This document shows, in pieces, positions 7,625 to 15,609 of a stretch of 64,000 nucleotides of DNA. Source of the DNA: Solidesulfovibrio alcoholivorans DSM 5433. GTDB lineage: Bacteria > Desulfobacterota > Desulfovibrionia > Desulfovibrionales > Desulfovibrionaceae. Within the stretch, counting starts at the first letter, position 1. Each line of letters begins with the position of its first letter. The notes under the pieces were generated by a model. It saw nothing but the letters and a program-made list of their open reading frames with translations, was not told the origin of the DNA and made no database searches. The stretch spans positions 1 to 64,000 of the forward strand of contig NZ_JNJA01000008.1 of the NCBI RefSeq assembly GCF_000702665.1, given 5' to 3'. The translations under genes and the position numbers were made by a program.

Positions 7625-8438
7625 CGCAGTCCTCCTGGGGGTGCAGGAAGAAATGCTCGGCCTGGAAGAACTTTTTCATGCCCTGCGCCGGGTCCGGGCG
7701 GTTGGCGAAGGCGATCAGGTTGGAGCGAAGCGGCGGGAAATCCCGCCGGCCGTCCTCCGGCAACAGCGCCTCCAGGGCCACGCGGGCCATGATCAGGCTG
7801 ATGAACCCGATGTCGATGCTGAGCCCGGGATTTTTCTCGAAGGCGTCCAGGCCAAGCCCGTACACCTGTTCGTCGGACGCGCCCGTCGGCTCCGATTCCG
7901 CCTCCTCGATGGTCATGCCGTGCTGCCGGGCGAATTCCGTCAGGCAGTTGAAGCAGCCGCCCCGGCCCGGTTCGTAGCGGAACACCATGCCGCCCATGCC
8001 CCGCCGGAAGACCATGGCCGCGATAAACGGCGTACCGCTTTCCACGCACATGCGGTTGATGCGGTAGCGGGCGTTCATGTCGTCCACGCCGCAAAGGACG
8101 AGCCGCGCGGCGTCCTTGTCCGCAAGGCCGGCGGCAAAGGGCGGCGAGTCCTCGATCCTGTCGGGATAGGCCGCGACCCGAGCCTCCTCGTTGCGGTCGT
8201 AAATCCAGTCGGCCATGGCTTCGGCCTTGTTGCGGCCGAGGTGCGCGCGTCCCAGGACATGACGCACGAGATTGACCGGCTCGAGGACGTCGTGGTCCCA
8301 GAGTTCGAAGCGGGTCACGCCGTTTTTGGCCAGTTCCGCCAGCGCCAGGGCGTTTCCCGAGCCGCAGCCGGCGGCCATGACGACGCGGTCGCCAAGGGAC
8401 TGCGGATTGAGGATCTTCAGGATGCGGCTATAATCCAT
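7608..8438 (-). CDS. E1/ThiF-like adenylating enzyme
   Basis: 276 residues from ATG 8438. Residues 18-29 hold the nucleotide-binding loop VVMAAGCGSGN, followed by LWDHDVLEPVNLVRHVLG (acidic residues and Arg that bind ATP-Mg in E1/MoeB/ThiF enzymes) and LVLCGVDDMNARYRINRMC. Two CxxC pairs, GGCFNCL and the C-terminal DCVVCGV, look like a structural zinc site. Family members adenylate the C-terminus of a ubiquitin-like or sulfur-carrier protein. Here the gene sits directly after E2- and JAB-like genes, overlapping the JAB gene by 11 bp, so a conjugation rather than cofactor role is likely. A catalytic thioester cysteine cannot be assigned with certainty. Confidence 0.85.
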   Translation of the reverse strand: MDYSRILKILNPQSLGDRVVMAAGCGSGNALALAELAKNGVTRFELWDHDVLEPVNLVRHVLGRAHLGRNKAEAMADWIYDRNEEARVAAYPDRIEDSPPFAAGLADKDAARLVLCGVDDMNARYRINRMCVESGTPFIAAMVFRRGMGGMVFRYEPGRGGCFNCLTEFARQHGMTIEEAESEPTGASDEQVYGLGLDAFEKNPGLSIDIGFISLIMARVALEALLPEDGRRDFPPLRSNLIAFANRPDPAQGMKKFFQAEHFFLHPQEDCVVCGV

Positions 8439-9306
8439 GCGTGAGCGTCCTCGGGTCGAAGTGTTCGATGTCCAGGAGCGCCTCCTTGCCCTCGGCCCGC
8501 AGGGCGACCTTGCCGGGGAAGGCGGTGCGCAGCGCCACGGCATAGGGTCCGGCGGTAAAAGTGATGTCCTGGTCGCTGTTGAGGGTGATGCGCGGGGGCT
8601 CGCCGACACGCAGGAGGTGTTCCCGCAGGGCGGCCAGGAACGGGGCGCGCTCGCGGCGCAGCTGCCAGGGCATGTCCCGCCCCGTGCGGGCGGCGATGGC
8701 GTCGCGCAGGAGCTTGCCTTGCGCGGCGTCGCCCGGCGTGACCGTGATCCGTTCCGGGGCGAGGGGGACAAGGGCATCCGGCGTGATCAGGGCCACGCGG
8801 CAATGACGCGTGAGGAATTCGTGGAACCGGCCGGGTTCGCCCGCAAACGGCCGGTGCATGAGCACGCCGAGGAAGGCGTTGAAGCGTTGCGGATAGTCGG
8901 CGAGGAACGCGCGGTAGCCCGCGACGTCGCCTTCGCTGAAGCGGTCGTAGCCGTTGGAGAGGTGGTGGTGGAAGGAGCCGAGGTAGCGCACGTCCGGGGC
9001 GAGGGGCTCCAGGGCGTCGAAGACCCAGTCCTGCCATTCGCCGTCCTGGAAGAGCATGGTGGCCGAGCGCCTGGCGCGCGGCCCGGGCGGCAGCAGGGCG
9101 ACGATGCGCAGCCGCACGGGGCCGGCGGCGTCCGGCGCTTGTTCCAAGAAACCGAGCAGGCGTCCGCCGTCCTCCACTTCCGGCCGCGCCGCGGCGCAAC
9201 GGAGCATGGCCGCGACGACGGCGGCGTCGAAGGCCGCCTCCACGCGGCCGAGGGCGGCGGCTGTTGCGCCGCTTGCGTCACTCCTCGACGCCGGGCCACT
9301 GTCCAT
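8428..9306 (-). CDS. JAB/JAMM-domain isopeptidase-like protein
   Basis: 292 residues from ATG 9306, which has GAGG upstream and overlaps the E2-like gene by 29 bp. The JAMM metalloprotease elements are visible: a Glu in VEDGGRLLGFLE near residue 45, and GSFHHHLSNGYDRFSEGD at 110-127 with the HxH, Ser and Asp ligands. Spacing from HxH to Ser is one residue longer than the classical motif, a variant noted as a caution. The C-terminal ~150 residues contain no named domain. JAB enzymes remove or mature ubiquitin-like modifiers. Its place between E2 and E1 genes supports that role. Confidence 0.8.
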   Translation of the reverse strand: MDSGPASRSDASGATAAALGRVEAAFDAAVVAAMLRCAAARPEVEDGGRLLGFLEQAPDAAGPVRLRIVALLPPGPRARRSATMLFQDGEWQDWVFDALEPLAPDVRYLGSFHHHLSNGYDRFSEGDVAGYRAFLADYPQRFNAFLGVLMHRPFAGEPGRFHEFLTRHCRVALITPDALVPLAPERITVTPGDAAQGKLLRDAIAARTGRDMPWQLRRERAPFLAALREHLLRVGEPPRITLNSDQDITFTAGPYAVALRTAFPGKVALRAEGKEALLDIEHFDPRTLTHGL

Positions 9307-9682
9307 TGCGGATATAGACCTCGTATTTATTGAGATAGATGGCAATTTTCCCGACGACGAACGCCAATGTGCAGCGTTCCGGGTGCCAGGCCTGGGGGTT
9401 CATGTAGCAGATGTTGCCGGCGCGATACATGTGCGGCGTGGGCTTGATGTCGGCGACGAAGGCGAGGGGCTGGGAGTAGGGGAAGTCCTCGAGCTGGCTC
9501 AGTTCGACGGCATAGGTGTTGTCCCAGTTGGTGGCGAGGGAGCCCCGGCATTTGCTCACGCTGCCCCCGCCACCGAGGAGTTGGAAGGTCGGGAAGAAAT
9601 GCTTGAGTTTCTCCTGTTCGACGAACCAGCGGCCGCATTGCTTGAGGGCGGCCTTGTCGGCCGCGGAGATGAGCACATCCAT
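9278..9682 (-). CDS. E2-like (UBC-fold) protein
   Basis: 134 residues. It resembles prokaryotic E2-like proteins, small UBC-fold proteins found beside E1 and JAB genes. The signature region is PTPHMYRAGNICYMNPQAW, followed by RCTLAFVVGKIAIYLNKYEV and a C-terminal NGQWPG. The Cys in GNIC is the likely thioester residue; the Cys in ERCTL is the alternative. It starts 3 bp after the stop of the 62-residue gene and runs into the JAB gene. The trio implies protein or ligand conjugation by a ubiquitin-like mechanism. Confidence 0.78.
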   Translation of the reverse strand: MDVLISAADKAALKQCGRWFVEQEKLKHFFPTFQLLGGGGSVSKCRGSLATNWDNTYAVELSQLEDFPYSQPLAFVADIKPTPHMYRAGNICYMNPQAWHPERCTLAFVVGKIAIYLNKYEVYIRNGQWPGVEE

Positions 9683-9685
9683 GGT

Positions 9686-9874
9686 TCAGCTCCGGGAGAA
9701 TTCGCCTTTTTCGTCGATCACCCTGATCTTGTTGCCCTTGTCCGGCAGGACGTCCTGCCCGAGGCGCTGGATACGGCCGTCGGGCAGGATTTCGATGGGC
9801 GTTTCCTCGTGCACCTGCGCGGTGAGCGCTTCCTGGGCGGCATGCCGTGCGGCCCGCCCCTGGTCGTTGGTCAT
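9686..9874 (-). CDS. 62-residue protein of the conjugation operon, unknown function
   Basis: It has an excellent ribosome-binding site (AAGGAGG, 6 nt from ATG 9874) and sits between the TIR gene (42 bp upstream) and the E2 gene (3 bp downstream). The first ~20 residues are polar and helical; then comes PIEILPDGRIQRLGQD followed by NKIRVIDEKGEFSRS. This second half echoes the V-x-I-x-x-D-G motif of the four membrane paralogues. It occupies the place where a ubiquitin-like modifier is often encoded, but it is short for a full beta-grasp fold and lacks a C-terminal Gly-Gly. It could be a modifier precursor of a new type, an adaptor or a target. Confidence 0.75.
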   Translation of the reverse strand: MTNDQGRAARHAAQEALTAQVHEETPIEILPDGRIQRLGQDVLPDKGNKIRVIDEKGEFSRS

Positions 9875-9916
9875 GAGTGCCTCCTTGGGAGTTGCGACGC
9901 CAGTCGGCGTCCTGCG

Positions 9917-12886
9917 TTAATTCGCCGGGGTCGCCGCTGCGGCCCGGGCCTGCTGCAGTTCGTTTTCGTAAAGCGGCACAAGGGACCAGCCTCCGTCCTC
10001 GCGCCACCAGATGCGCCCGGCCTTTGCTGCTTCAAGGCGTTTTCGAGTCAATGCCTCCCTGTCCTTGGGTACAGGAAGTCCATTATCATCGAGTTGGTAG
10101 GAAAGCCCCAGTTCGGTATATTCAGTAAGGCTTTTGAGGATGACACTCCTTTCTAATTGATGGATGTCTAGAACAAAGCTGTTGTCGAACATATCAATGG
10201 CAAGGCTTCCGTCATGCAGAAAAAATACGGGATCATCTCTTTTGTCTATGCCTCCCGGCGGGAGGAAATAGGTTATTAATTCTGCATTCTCGATGTCATA
10301 AAGATAAATACCATCATCTGAGGCGATGACGGCAAGGGTGTCGTCTGGGCTTATGTCAATATTATTGATGTGTATACTGATGTTCATTTTTCTTATTAAA
10401 TTTGTATCGTCCATATTGTAACTTAGAATTGAATCGTCAGATATGACAAGAAGTCTTTTCTCGTCGTTCGAAAAAGAGAGTGCTTTAATCTTAGCGTTGC
10501 GTGTATTGCGTATGTCGATTTGTTTTCCAGTTATTGCGTCAACTATTGTAATATTTGTAGAATGGTCGTCGATCCATGCGATATATTTTCCATGATTGCT
10601 TATAGTTGGAACAATGTAAAATCCAAGTAGCTTGAATGTTGCAACTTTATTTCCGTTGTTGGTGTTTACAATAGTTAAAAAACTATCAGTATTGATAAAA
10701 GCTAGTCTGTTCCCGTTGTCAAGAAAATATGCTGCAAGGCCGTCTTCTCGATAGTGGGCAATGTCGCCAATGTTGAGTATTTCTTCATCTGTTGTATAGT
10801 CCACAAGAGAGTTGTTGTTGTTGTAATCGCCTGCAAGTATGTATGGTTTTTCTGTGCAGACGATGTCACAATTTAGTGAATCGTCAGCGCTTATTCGGAC
10901 GAGTCTCGATCTCTCTGAGAAGTATTTGGCTTTGTAGCTGTTGTTGCGCACGCAAATACTTGTAGGTATGTAATTGTCTGTTTTGCTATGAATATCTTTG
11001 ATGATTTCTCTGTATTTATAAATTACTGGCTCTTGTTGTATGGCGTCAGATATGTCGACATATTCTTTGAAAAAAGCTGTGGAATTGCTGTTTGTCCATT
11101 CCTTTATTTCACCATTGCTGCCGCTTGATAGTATTTCTGTTCCGAGGTTGTTGTTTGTGAGAACGAGAGATTCTGTACCGCTTTCAGAATGAATAGTAGC
11201 ATCTGGGATATTTCCCTGCGGATGTAGGAGTCTCATGGATGTGCTGTTGTCTGAATAAATGATGAAACTATCATCATTAGTTACTGCAATGTGTGATATT
11301 GGACTTTTGTGAGACCCTAAGTGGGTGGCGGAGTCGAGATTTGGTATTGAGAGTTCCTTTAGCTCTCCAGCGGTTGTTCCTATGACAATGCCTGTATCGT
11401 CATTCTTAAACGCTATTGCAGAGATGTTGCCAAGGTAGTTTGCTTGTGATATTATACTATTTGTTGTTGTGTTGATGCTTATTAAGCCATCTTCTAGGCC
11501 TGCTATTATGTATTTATTATTGTGAGAGAATGATATGCAATTTACTTTTGAATTTGTATTGATTTTTGTTTTGTCATAATTTTTTGTACTCCATAGTACA
11601 ATTGAGTCGTTGCCACCTGTTGCAAAGAATTTATTGTCTTGACTAAATGAAGCTGTAAGTACACCTTGTGCGTCTCCTGGCCAGCGCCTTACAGGGTATT
11701 CGTGTTCATTTAGGATGATGTGTGGATTTGTTGTGTCTATAGTATCCCATATTACTATTTTATTGCTAGATAGACACGCGGCAAGCCATTTTTCTCCGCC
11801 AAAGACTAACGTATTTATAAGATTATTTGCTGTAGAATCTTGTGAAAACTCTTCGGGTAGTACGATTTTGTTGCATTTTTTTTCAAGTCTATCGCATAGG
11901 TATATAGTATTTTGCCCAGAAATTGTCGCCTTGAGTTTCCCAGAGTTACTTAAAAATGTTCTTCCAGCATTTGGTATCGAACTGTTTTGTGTTGTTATTT
12001 CAGTTATAGTGTGCCTTAATGCAAAGGCTCCGCCTATTCTTGCGCGCATGCTGTCTACAAGCTCTAATGATTTCTTGTAGTATATTATGGCATCACTCCA
12101 TCGGCACTCTTCTATCGCTGCCTGTGCAAGTCCGAGTTGCTGCGATGCAAGACGCCTCTTGGCGTCGTCTTCACTCTTTTTCGCCGCCTGCTCCGACGCC
12201 ACCGCTTTGCGCTCGGAAACCCAGGCCCGCCAGGCCAGGCCGGCGAAGAGCGTCATGAGCATGGCCATGACCGCGCCGGCCGCCATCAGACGGCGCACGC
12301 GGCGTTCCTGCTCTCGCTGCTTGAGATCGTCGAAACTCACGCCAAGGAGGCCGGCCGCCAGCTTGAGCAGGGCGTTTTTTTTGCCGTCCTTGCCCGGCCG
12401 GGCGTCGGCGGCGATGGGCTCGCTGCGCTCCTGGCCAGGATTGCCCGCGGCGTCCAGGCGAAAGCGCAGGGCCGGGGGGAAACACTCGGCCGCATCGCCT
12501 TCCGGCTTGTCCGCGGCATTGGGCTCGCCGTCCACGATGAGCGACAGAATCCGGTTCTCCCGGCCCATGGCCTTGAAGGTCTTGATCTCCTCGTTGACCC
12601 AGACGGATTGGGCGGCATGGGGAGAACAGATGACGATGAGGTAGCGGGAGCGGGCGAGGGCGTCGGTGATCTGTGCGCCAAGACTGGCCGACGTGGGCAG
12701 TTCTTCGCGGTCCCTGAAGACCGGAAACAAGCGCTTGGGCAGCGCCTGTCCGTCGGGCGCGTGTCCGTGAAGCCGTTTGGGAACCTTGTACGTCTCAAGG
12801 GCCTTGTGCAGCCAGTCTCCCCACTTCTTGTCGCGGTGGCTGTAGCTGATGAAGGCGAAATACTTGAAATCCGGTTGGTCCGGCAT
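9917..12886 (-). CDS. TIR domain-TM-beta-propeller protein (operon promoter-proximal gene)
   Basis: 989 residues from ATG 12886 (GGGGGAAG upstream); an ATG 33 bp earlier lacks a ribosome-binding site. TIR domain at residues 8-130: FKYFAFISYSHRDKKWGDWL, then RLFPVFRDREELP, then ICSPHAAQSVWVNEEI with the candidate catalytic Glu at 99/100. One membrane helix lies at ~199-221 and a short charged coiled-coil segment at ~225-265. Beyond it is a long WD40-like beta-propeller region with many SFSNDEKRLL, SPDDTLAVIASDDGIYLYD-type blades. TIR domains cleave NAD+ or make signalling nucleotides. The DNA for residues ~270-930 is AT-rich, while both ends of the gene are GC-rich, so the sensor part looks exchanged. 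First gene of the nine-gene leftward operon. Confidence 0.88.
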   Translation of the reverse strand: MPDQPDFKYFAFISYSHRDKKWGDWLHKALETYKVPKRLHGHAPDGQALPKRLFPVFRDREELPTSASLGAQITDALARSRYLIVICSPHAAQSVWVNEEIKTFKAMGRENRILSLIVDGEPNAADKPEGDAAECFPPALRFRLDAAGNPGQERSEPIAADARPGKDGKKNALLKLAAGLLGVSFDDLKQREQERRVRRLMAAGAVMAMLMTLFAGLAWRAWVSERKAVASEQAAKKSEDDAKRRLASQQLGLAQAAIEECRWSDAIIYYKKSLELVDSMRARIGGAFALRHTITEITTQNSSIPNAGRTFLSNSGKLKATISGQNTIYLCDRLEKKCNKIVLPEEFSQDSTANNLINTLVFGGEKWLAACLSSNKIVIWDTIDTTNPHIILNEHEYPVRRWPGDAQGVLTASFSQDNKFFATGGNDSIVLWSTKNYDKTKINTNSKVNCISFSHNNKYIIAGLEDGLISINTTTNSIISQANYLGNISAIAFKNDDTGIVIGTTAGELKELSIPNLDSATHLGSHKSPISHIAVTNDDSFIIYSDNSTSMRLLHPQGNIPDATIHSESGTESLVLTNNNLGTEILSSGSNGEIKEWTNSNSTAFFKEYVDISDAIQQEPVIYKYREIIKDIHSKTDNYIPTSICVRNNSYKAKYFSERSRLVRISADDSLNCDIVCTEKPYILAGDYNNNNSLVDYTTDEEILNIGDIAHYREDGLAAYFLDNGNRLAFINTDSFLTIVNTNNGNKVATFKLLGFYIVPTISNHGKYIAWIDDHSTNITIVDAITGKQIDIRNTRNAKIKALSFSNDEKRLLVISDDSILSYNMDDTNLIRKMNISIHINNIDISPDDTLAVIASDDGIYLYDIENAELITYFLPPGGIDKRDDPVFFLHDGSLAIDMFDNSFVLDIHQLERSVILKSLTEYTELGLSYQLDDNGLPVPKDREALTRKRLEAAKAGRIWWREDGGWSLVPLYENELQQARAAAATPAN

Positions 12887-13305
12887 GGCTTCCCCCAAAG
12901 TGCCCTCGCGTGCATGCAAAAGCTATCCCGGCTTCACGCCGTCATGATGCAGCGACGGCTCCTTTGAAAAATCACGAGGTTAACGGTACAATATGCCCAG
13001 TACAAAAGCAAATGCAAACACCGTCGCACCACACCGCAAGCCGGTTGTGGACACGGCCGCTAGGTTTTGCCGGACGCCGGCATTCCCGACTGGCGGGATG
13101 CGGCGATCCGCCATACCCTCGCCCACGTGGACAACAGGGAGTGCAGGGTGCGGATTCCGCCACCGGACTCGCGTTGCGGCCCTGAAAAATACAGTGGTAT
13201 TTTTTAAGAAAAATAATTATACTAGCAAATTATACTCGAAGCGAGATATGCTGTTCGGGAGTGCGAGAGGAGAGGCGACCCGCAACGGTGCTGAGGAGGG
13301 ACCGC
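12887..13305. promoter_or_regulatory. divergent control region between the two defence operons
   Basis: 419 bp without a convincing gene lie between the leftward TIR/E1/E2 operon and the rightward cyclase operon. The right half is strikingly AT-rich (13196-13240). It contains TATACT-like boxes near 13216-13235, which could serve as a -10 for the cyclase gene. No clear operator palindrome was found. Both operons must start from this interval, so co-regulation is plausible. Confidence 0.5.
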
Positions 13306-15513
13306 GTGCCGGAAACGAAACCATACCGACCCGTCGTCATGGACTCGGCCACCACGCTGCCGCCGGAGTTCGAAAACCTCATTGAATCCCTGGCCAGCAA
13401 CATCCACGACGTCTGGGCCAGCCAGCGCATGCGCGAAGGCTGGACCTACGGTCCGCAACGCGACGACGCGCGGAAGACGCATCCCGACCTCGTGCCCTAC
13501 GCCGACCTGCCGGAATCCGAAAAATACTACGACCGCAATACCGCGACGGAAACGATCAGGCGCATTCTGTCCTTGGGCTACGGCTTCACGAAGATCGAGG
13601 ACGGGCGGACACAATGCCTTTTTCAGGATGGCCCGGATGCCGTGATCCGGGAATGCACGGCCTTGCGCAAGGCCGGCGAAAGCCTGCCGGCCTATGACAA
13701 GATCCATGCGGCCCTGGCCGCGTGGCCCACGGACCCCGGCCTGCGCCGGCTTGCCGCCCTCGTCCTGGCCGACCTCGGCGCCACGGGACGGGCCAACGTC
13801 ATCCTGCGCACGCTCCTCAACGAGGGATACCGCGACGCGGAAACCCTGGGCATCCTGGCCAGGACGCACAAGGATCTCGCCCAGGCGGCGGGAGACGCAA
13901 GGGAGCGCAAGAGCCAGCTCGCCGAGGCGCTGCGCCTCTACGCGCAAAGTTTTCGGGAGCACAAGGGCTATTACGCCGGCATCAACGCGGCCACGCTCGC
14001 CGTGCTCCTCGGTCAGGACGACGAGGCCGCACGCCTGGCCGGCGCGGTCGATGCGCTGTGCCGTCGCGCCATGGCCGCCGCACCTGCGTCCCACGAGGCC
14101 TATTACCTCACGGCCACACTGGGCGAAGCCGCGCTCGTCCTCGGGCATGCCGACGCGGCGGCGCAGTGGTATCGCCAGGCGGCCACGCTTGGCCGGGGCA
14201 ACTGGAAGGATATTCATTCCACAAGGCGCAACGCGCGCCTGCTGCTGGCCTGCCGCGGCGGCGACGCGTCCGTCGTCGAGGACGCGTTGCGGCTTCCGGC
14301 GACGGTCCTTTTCTGCGGGCAGCGCCTCGATGCCCCGGGGCGGCCGGACGCACGCTTTCCCGACGACCCGGCCCTGGCCGCGGCCGTGGCCGAGGCCCTG
14401 GCCAGCAGCACCGCAGCCCTGGAACTCGGGTTCGGTTTCGCCTCCGGGGCCGCCGGCGGGGACCTCCTTTTCCTGGAGACCGTCCTGCGCCAGGGAGCCG
14501 AGGCGCGCCTCGTCCTGCCCTTCGACCGGGAGCACTTCGTCGCGCAATGCGTGGACAGGGGCGGCGCGGGCGATTGGCCCGCGCGGTTCGCGGCCGTCCA
14601 TGACGCCCTGGAACCCCTCGGCCGCGTGGCCTGCGCCTCGGACTGGCCCGTCGGCGGCGGCGAGGACTTCGATTTCGCGCAGCGCTACCTGCTTGGCGCG
14701 GCCCGCCTCAACGCTGCACGGCTCGATTCGCGGCTCGTGGCGCTGGCCTTATGGGACGGCCGGCCCGACGATTCCCCCGGCGGACCGGCTGCGGCGGTGC
14801 GGCGCTGGGAGCAGGCCGGCGTGGAGTACGCCGTGATCGACCTGGCGGCGATCCGGCAGCGCGTCGCCGGCATCTGCCTGGATTCGCCCGCGCCCGTGGC
14901 CCCGGCGCGGGACACGGGCGCGGGCGCGCCGCTGCCGGGCGGCCTGAAGCCGGAGATCATGACGATGCTTTTTGCGGATGTCGCCGGCTACAGCCGGCTG
15001 CGCGAAGAGCAGATACCGCCGTTCATGACCCGGTTCATGGGCGGTGTGGCCGAACTGGCGGACCGGTTCGGGCCGGTGATGCGCAACACCTGGGGCGACG
15101 GACTTTTTTGCGTCTTTGCCGACCCGCGCGCGGCAGGGAGCTTCGCCCTGGAACTGGCGGCGTTCGCCAGTCGCACGTCATGGCCGGAGTTCGGACTGCC
15201 CGAAGGGCTCGGCATCCGGACCGCGCTGCACTCCGGTCCGGTCTACCGTTGCCAGGACCCGGTGCTCGGCCGGGCGAACTACACCGGCACCCACATCAGC
15301 CGGGCGGCGCGCTTCGAGCCGATCACGCCGAAAGGGCAGGTGTACGCCAGCGAGGCGTTCGCGGTCCTGGCCACGGCCTCGGGGGTGGAGGATTTCGTCT
15401 GCGAATACGTGGGGCGCATCGAACTGGCCAAGCACTACGGTGTCTTTCCGGCCTATCTGGTCCGCCGGGGCGCATTGGCGGACACGGCCTGCGAGGTCCC
15501 GGCAAAGGGCTGA
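13306..15513 (+). CDS. RyR-TPR-SLOG-like-class III nucleotide cyclase protein
   Basis: The GTG at 13306 is chosen because GAGGAGGGA precedes it by 5 nt; 735 residues. A RyR domain occupies ~20-95 (ENLIESLASNIHDVWASQRM, HPDLVPYADLPESEKYYDR). TPR or TRAFs-binding-type helical repeats span ~115-330. A SLOG-like segment follows (ELGFGFASGAAGGDLLFLET). A class III adenylate/guanylate cyclase domain spans ~550-720. In it MTMLFADVAGYSRL (Asp ~558) and NTWGDGLFCVF (Asp ~598) supply the two metal-binding aspartates, followed by TALHSGPVY and THISRAARF. It probably makes a cyclic nucleotide in response to a signal sensed by the N-terminal modules; which nucleotide cannot be told. It heads a three-gene rightward operon. 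Confidence 0.82.
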   Translation: MPETKPYRPVVMDSATTLPPEFENLIESLASNIHDVWASQRMREGWTYGPQRDDARKTHPDLVPYADLPESEKYYDRNTATETIRRILSLGYGFTKIEDGRTQCLFQDGPDAVIRECTALRKAGESLPAYDKIHAALAAWPTDPGLRRLAALVLADLGATGRANVILRTLLNEGYRDAETLGILARTHKDLAQAAGDARERKSQLAEALRLYAQSFREHKGYYAGINAATLAVLLGQDDEAARLAGAVDALCRRAMAAAPASHEAYYLTATLGEAALVLGHADAAAQWYRQAATLGRGNWKDIHSTRRNARLLLACRGGDASVVEDALRLPATVLFCGQRLDAPGRPDARFPDDPALAAAVAEALASSTAALELGFGFASGAAGGDLLFLETVLRQGAEARLVLPFDREHFVAQCVDRGGAGDWPARFAAVHDALEPLGRVACASDWPVGGGEDFDFAQRYLLGAARLNAARLDSRLVALALWDGRPDDSPGGPAAAVRRWEQAGVEYAVIDLAAIRQRVAGICLDSPAPVAPARDTGAGAPLPGGLKPEIMTMLFADVAGYSRLREEQIPPFMTRFMGGVAELADRFGPVMRNTWGDGLFCVFADPRAAGSFALELAAFASRTSWPEFGLPEGLGIRTALHSGPVYRCQDPVLGRANYTGTHISRAARFEPITPKGQVYASEAFAVLATASGVEDFVCEYVGRIELAKHYGVFPAYLVRRGALADTACEVPAKG

Positions 15514-15609
15514 CGCGTTGCGCTTCCGGTTGGCTTGACAACCGGACCGCCTCGACCGGAAAACGCAGGCAAAGGCATTATGCCGAAGCCCCTGCAGGAG
15601 CTCCGCACC

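Noticed and set aside
9686..9874. Calling the 62-residue protein a ubiquitin-like modifier outright
   Set aside because: Too short for a confident beta-grasp fold and no terminal Gly-Gly, so it is described by position only.
5447..12886. Assigning the operon to the Bil or CBASS systems
   Set aside because: The Bil system has a clear ISG15-like BilA and no membrane quartet. CBASS needs a CD-NTase gene, and the only cyclase here is class III in another operon.
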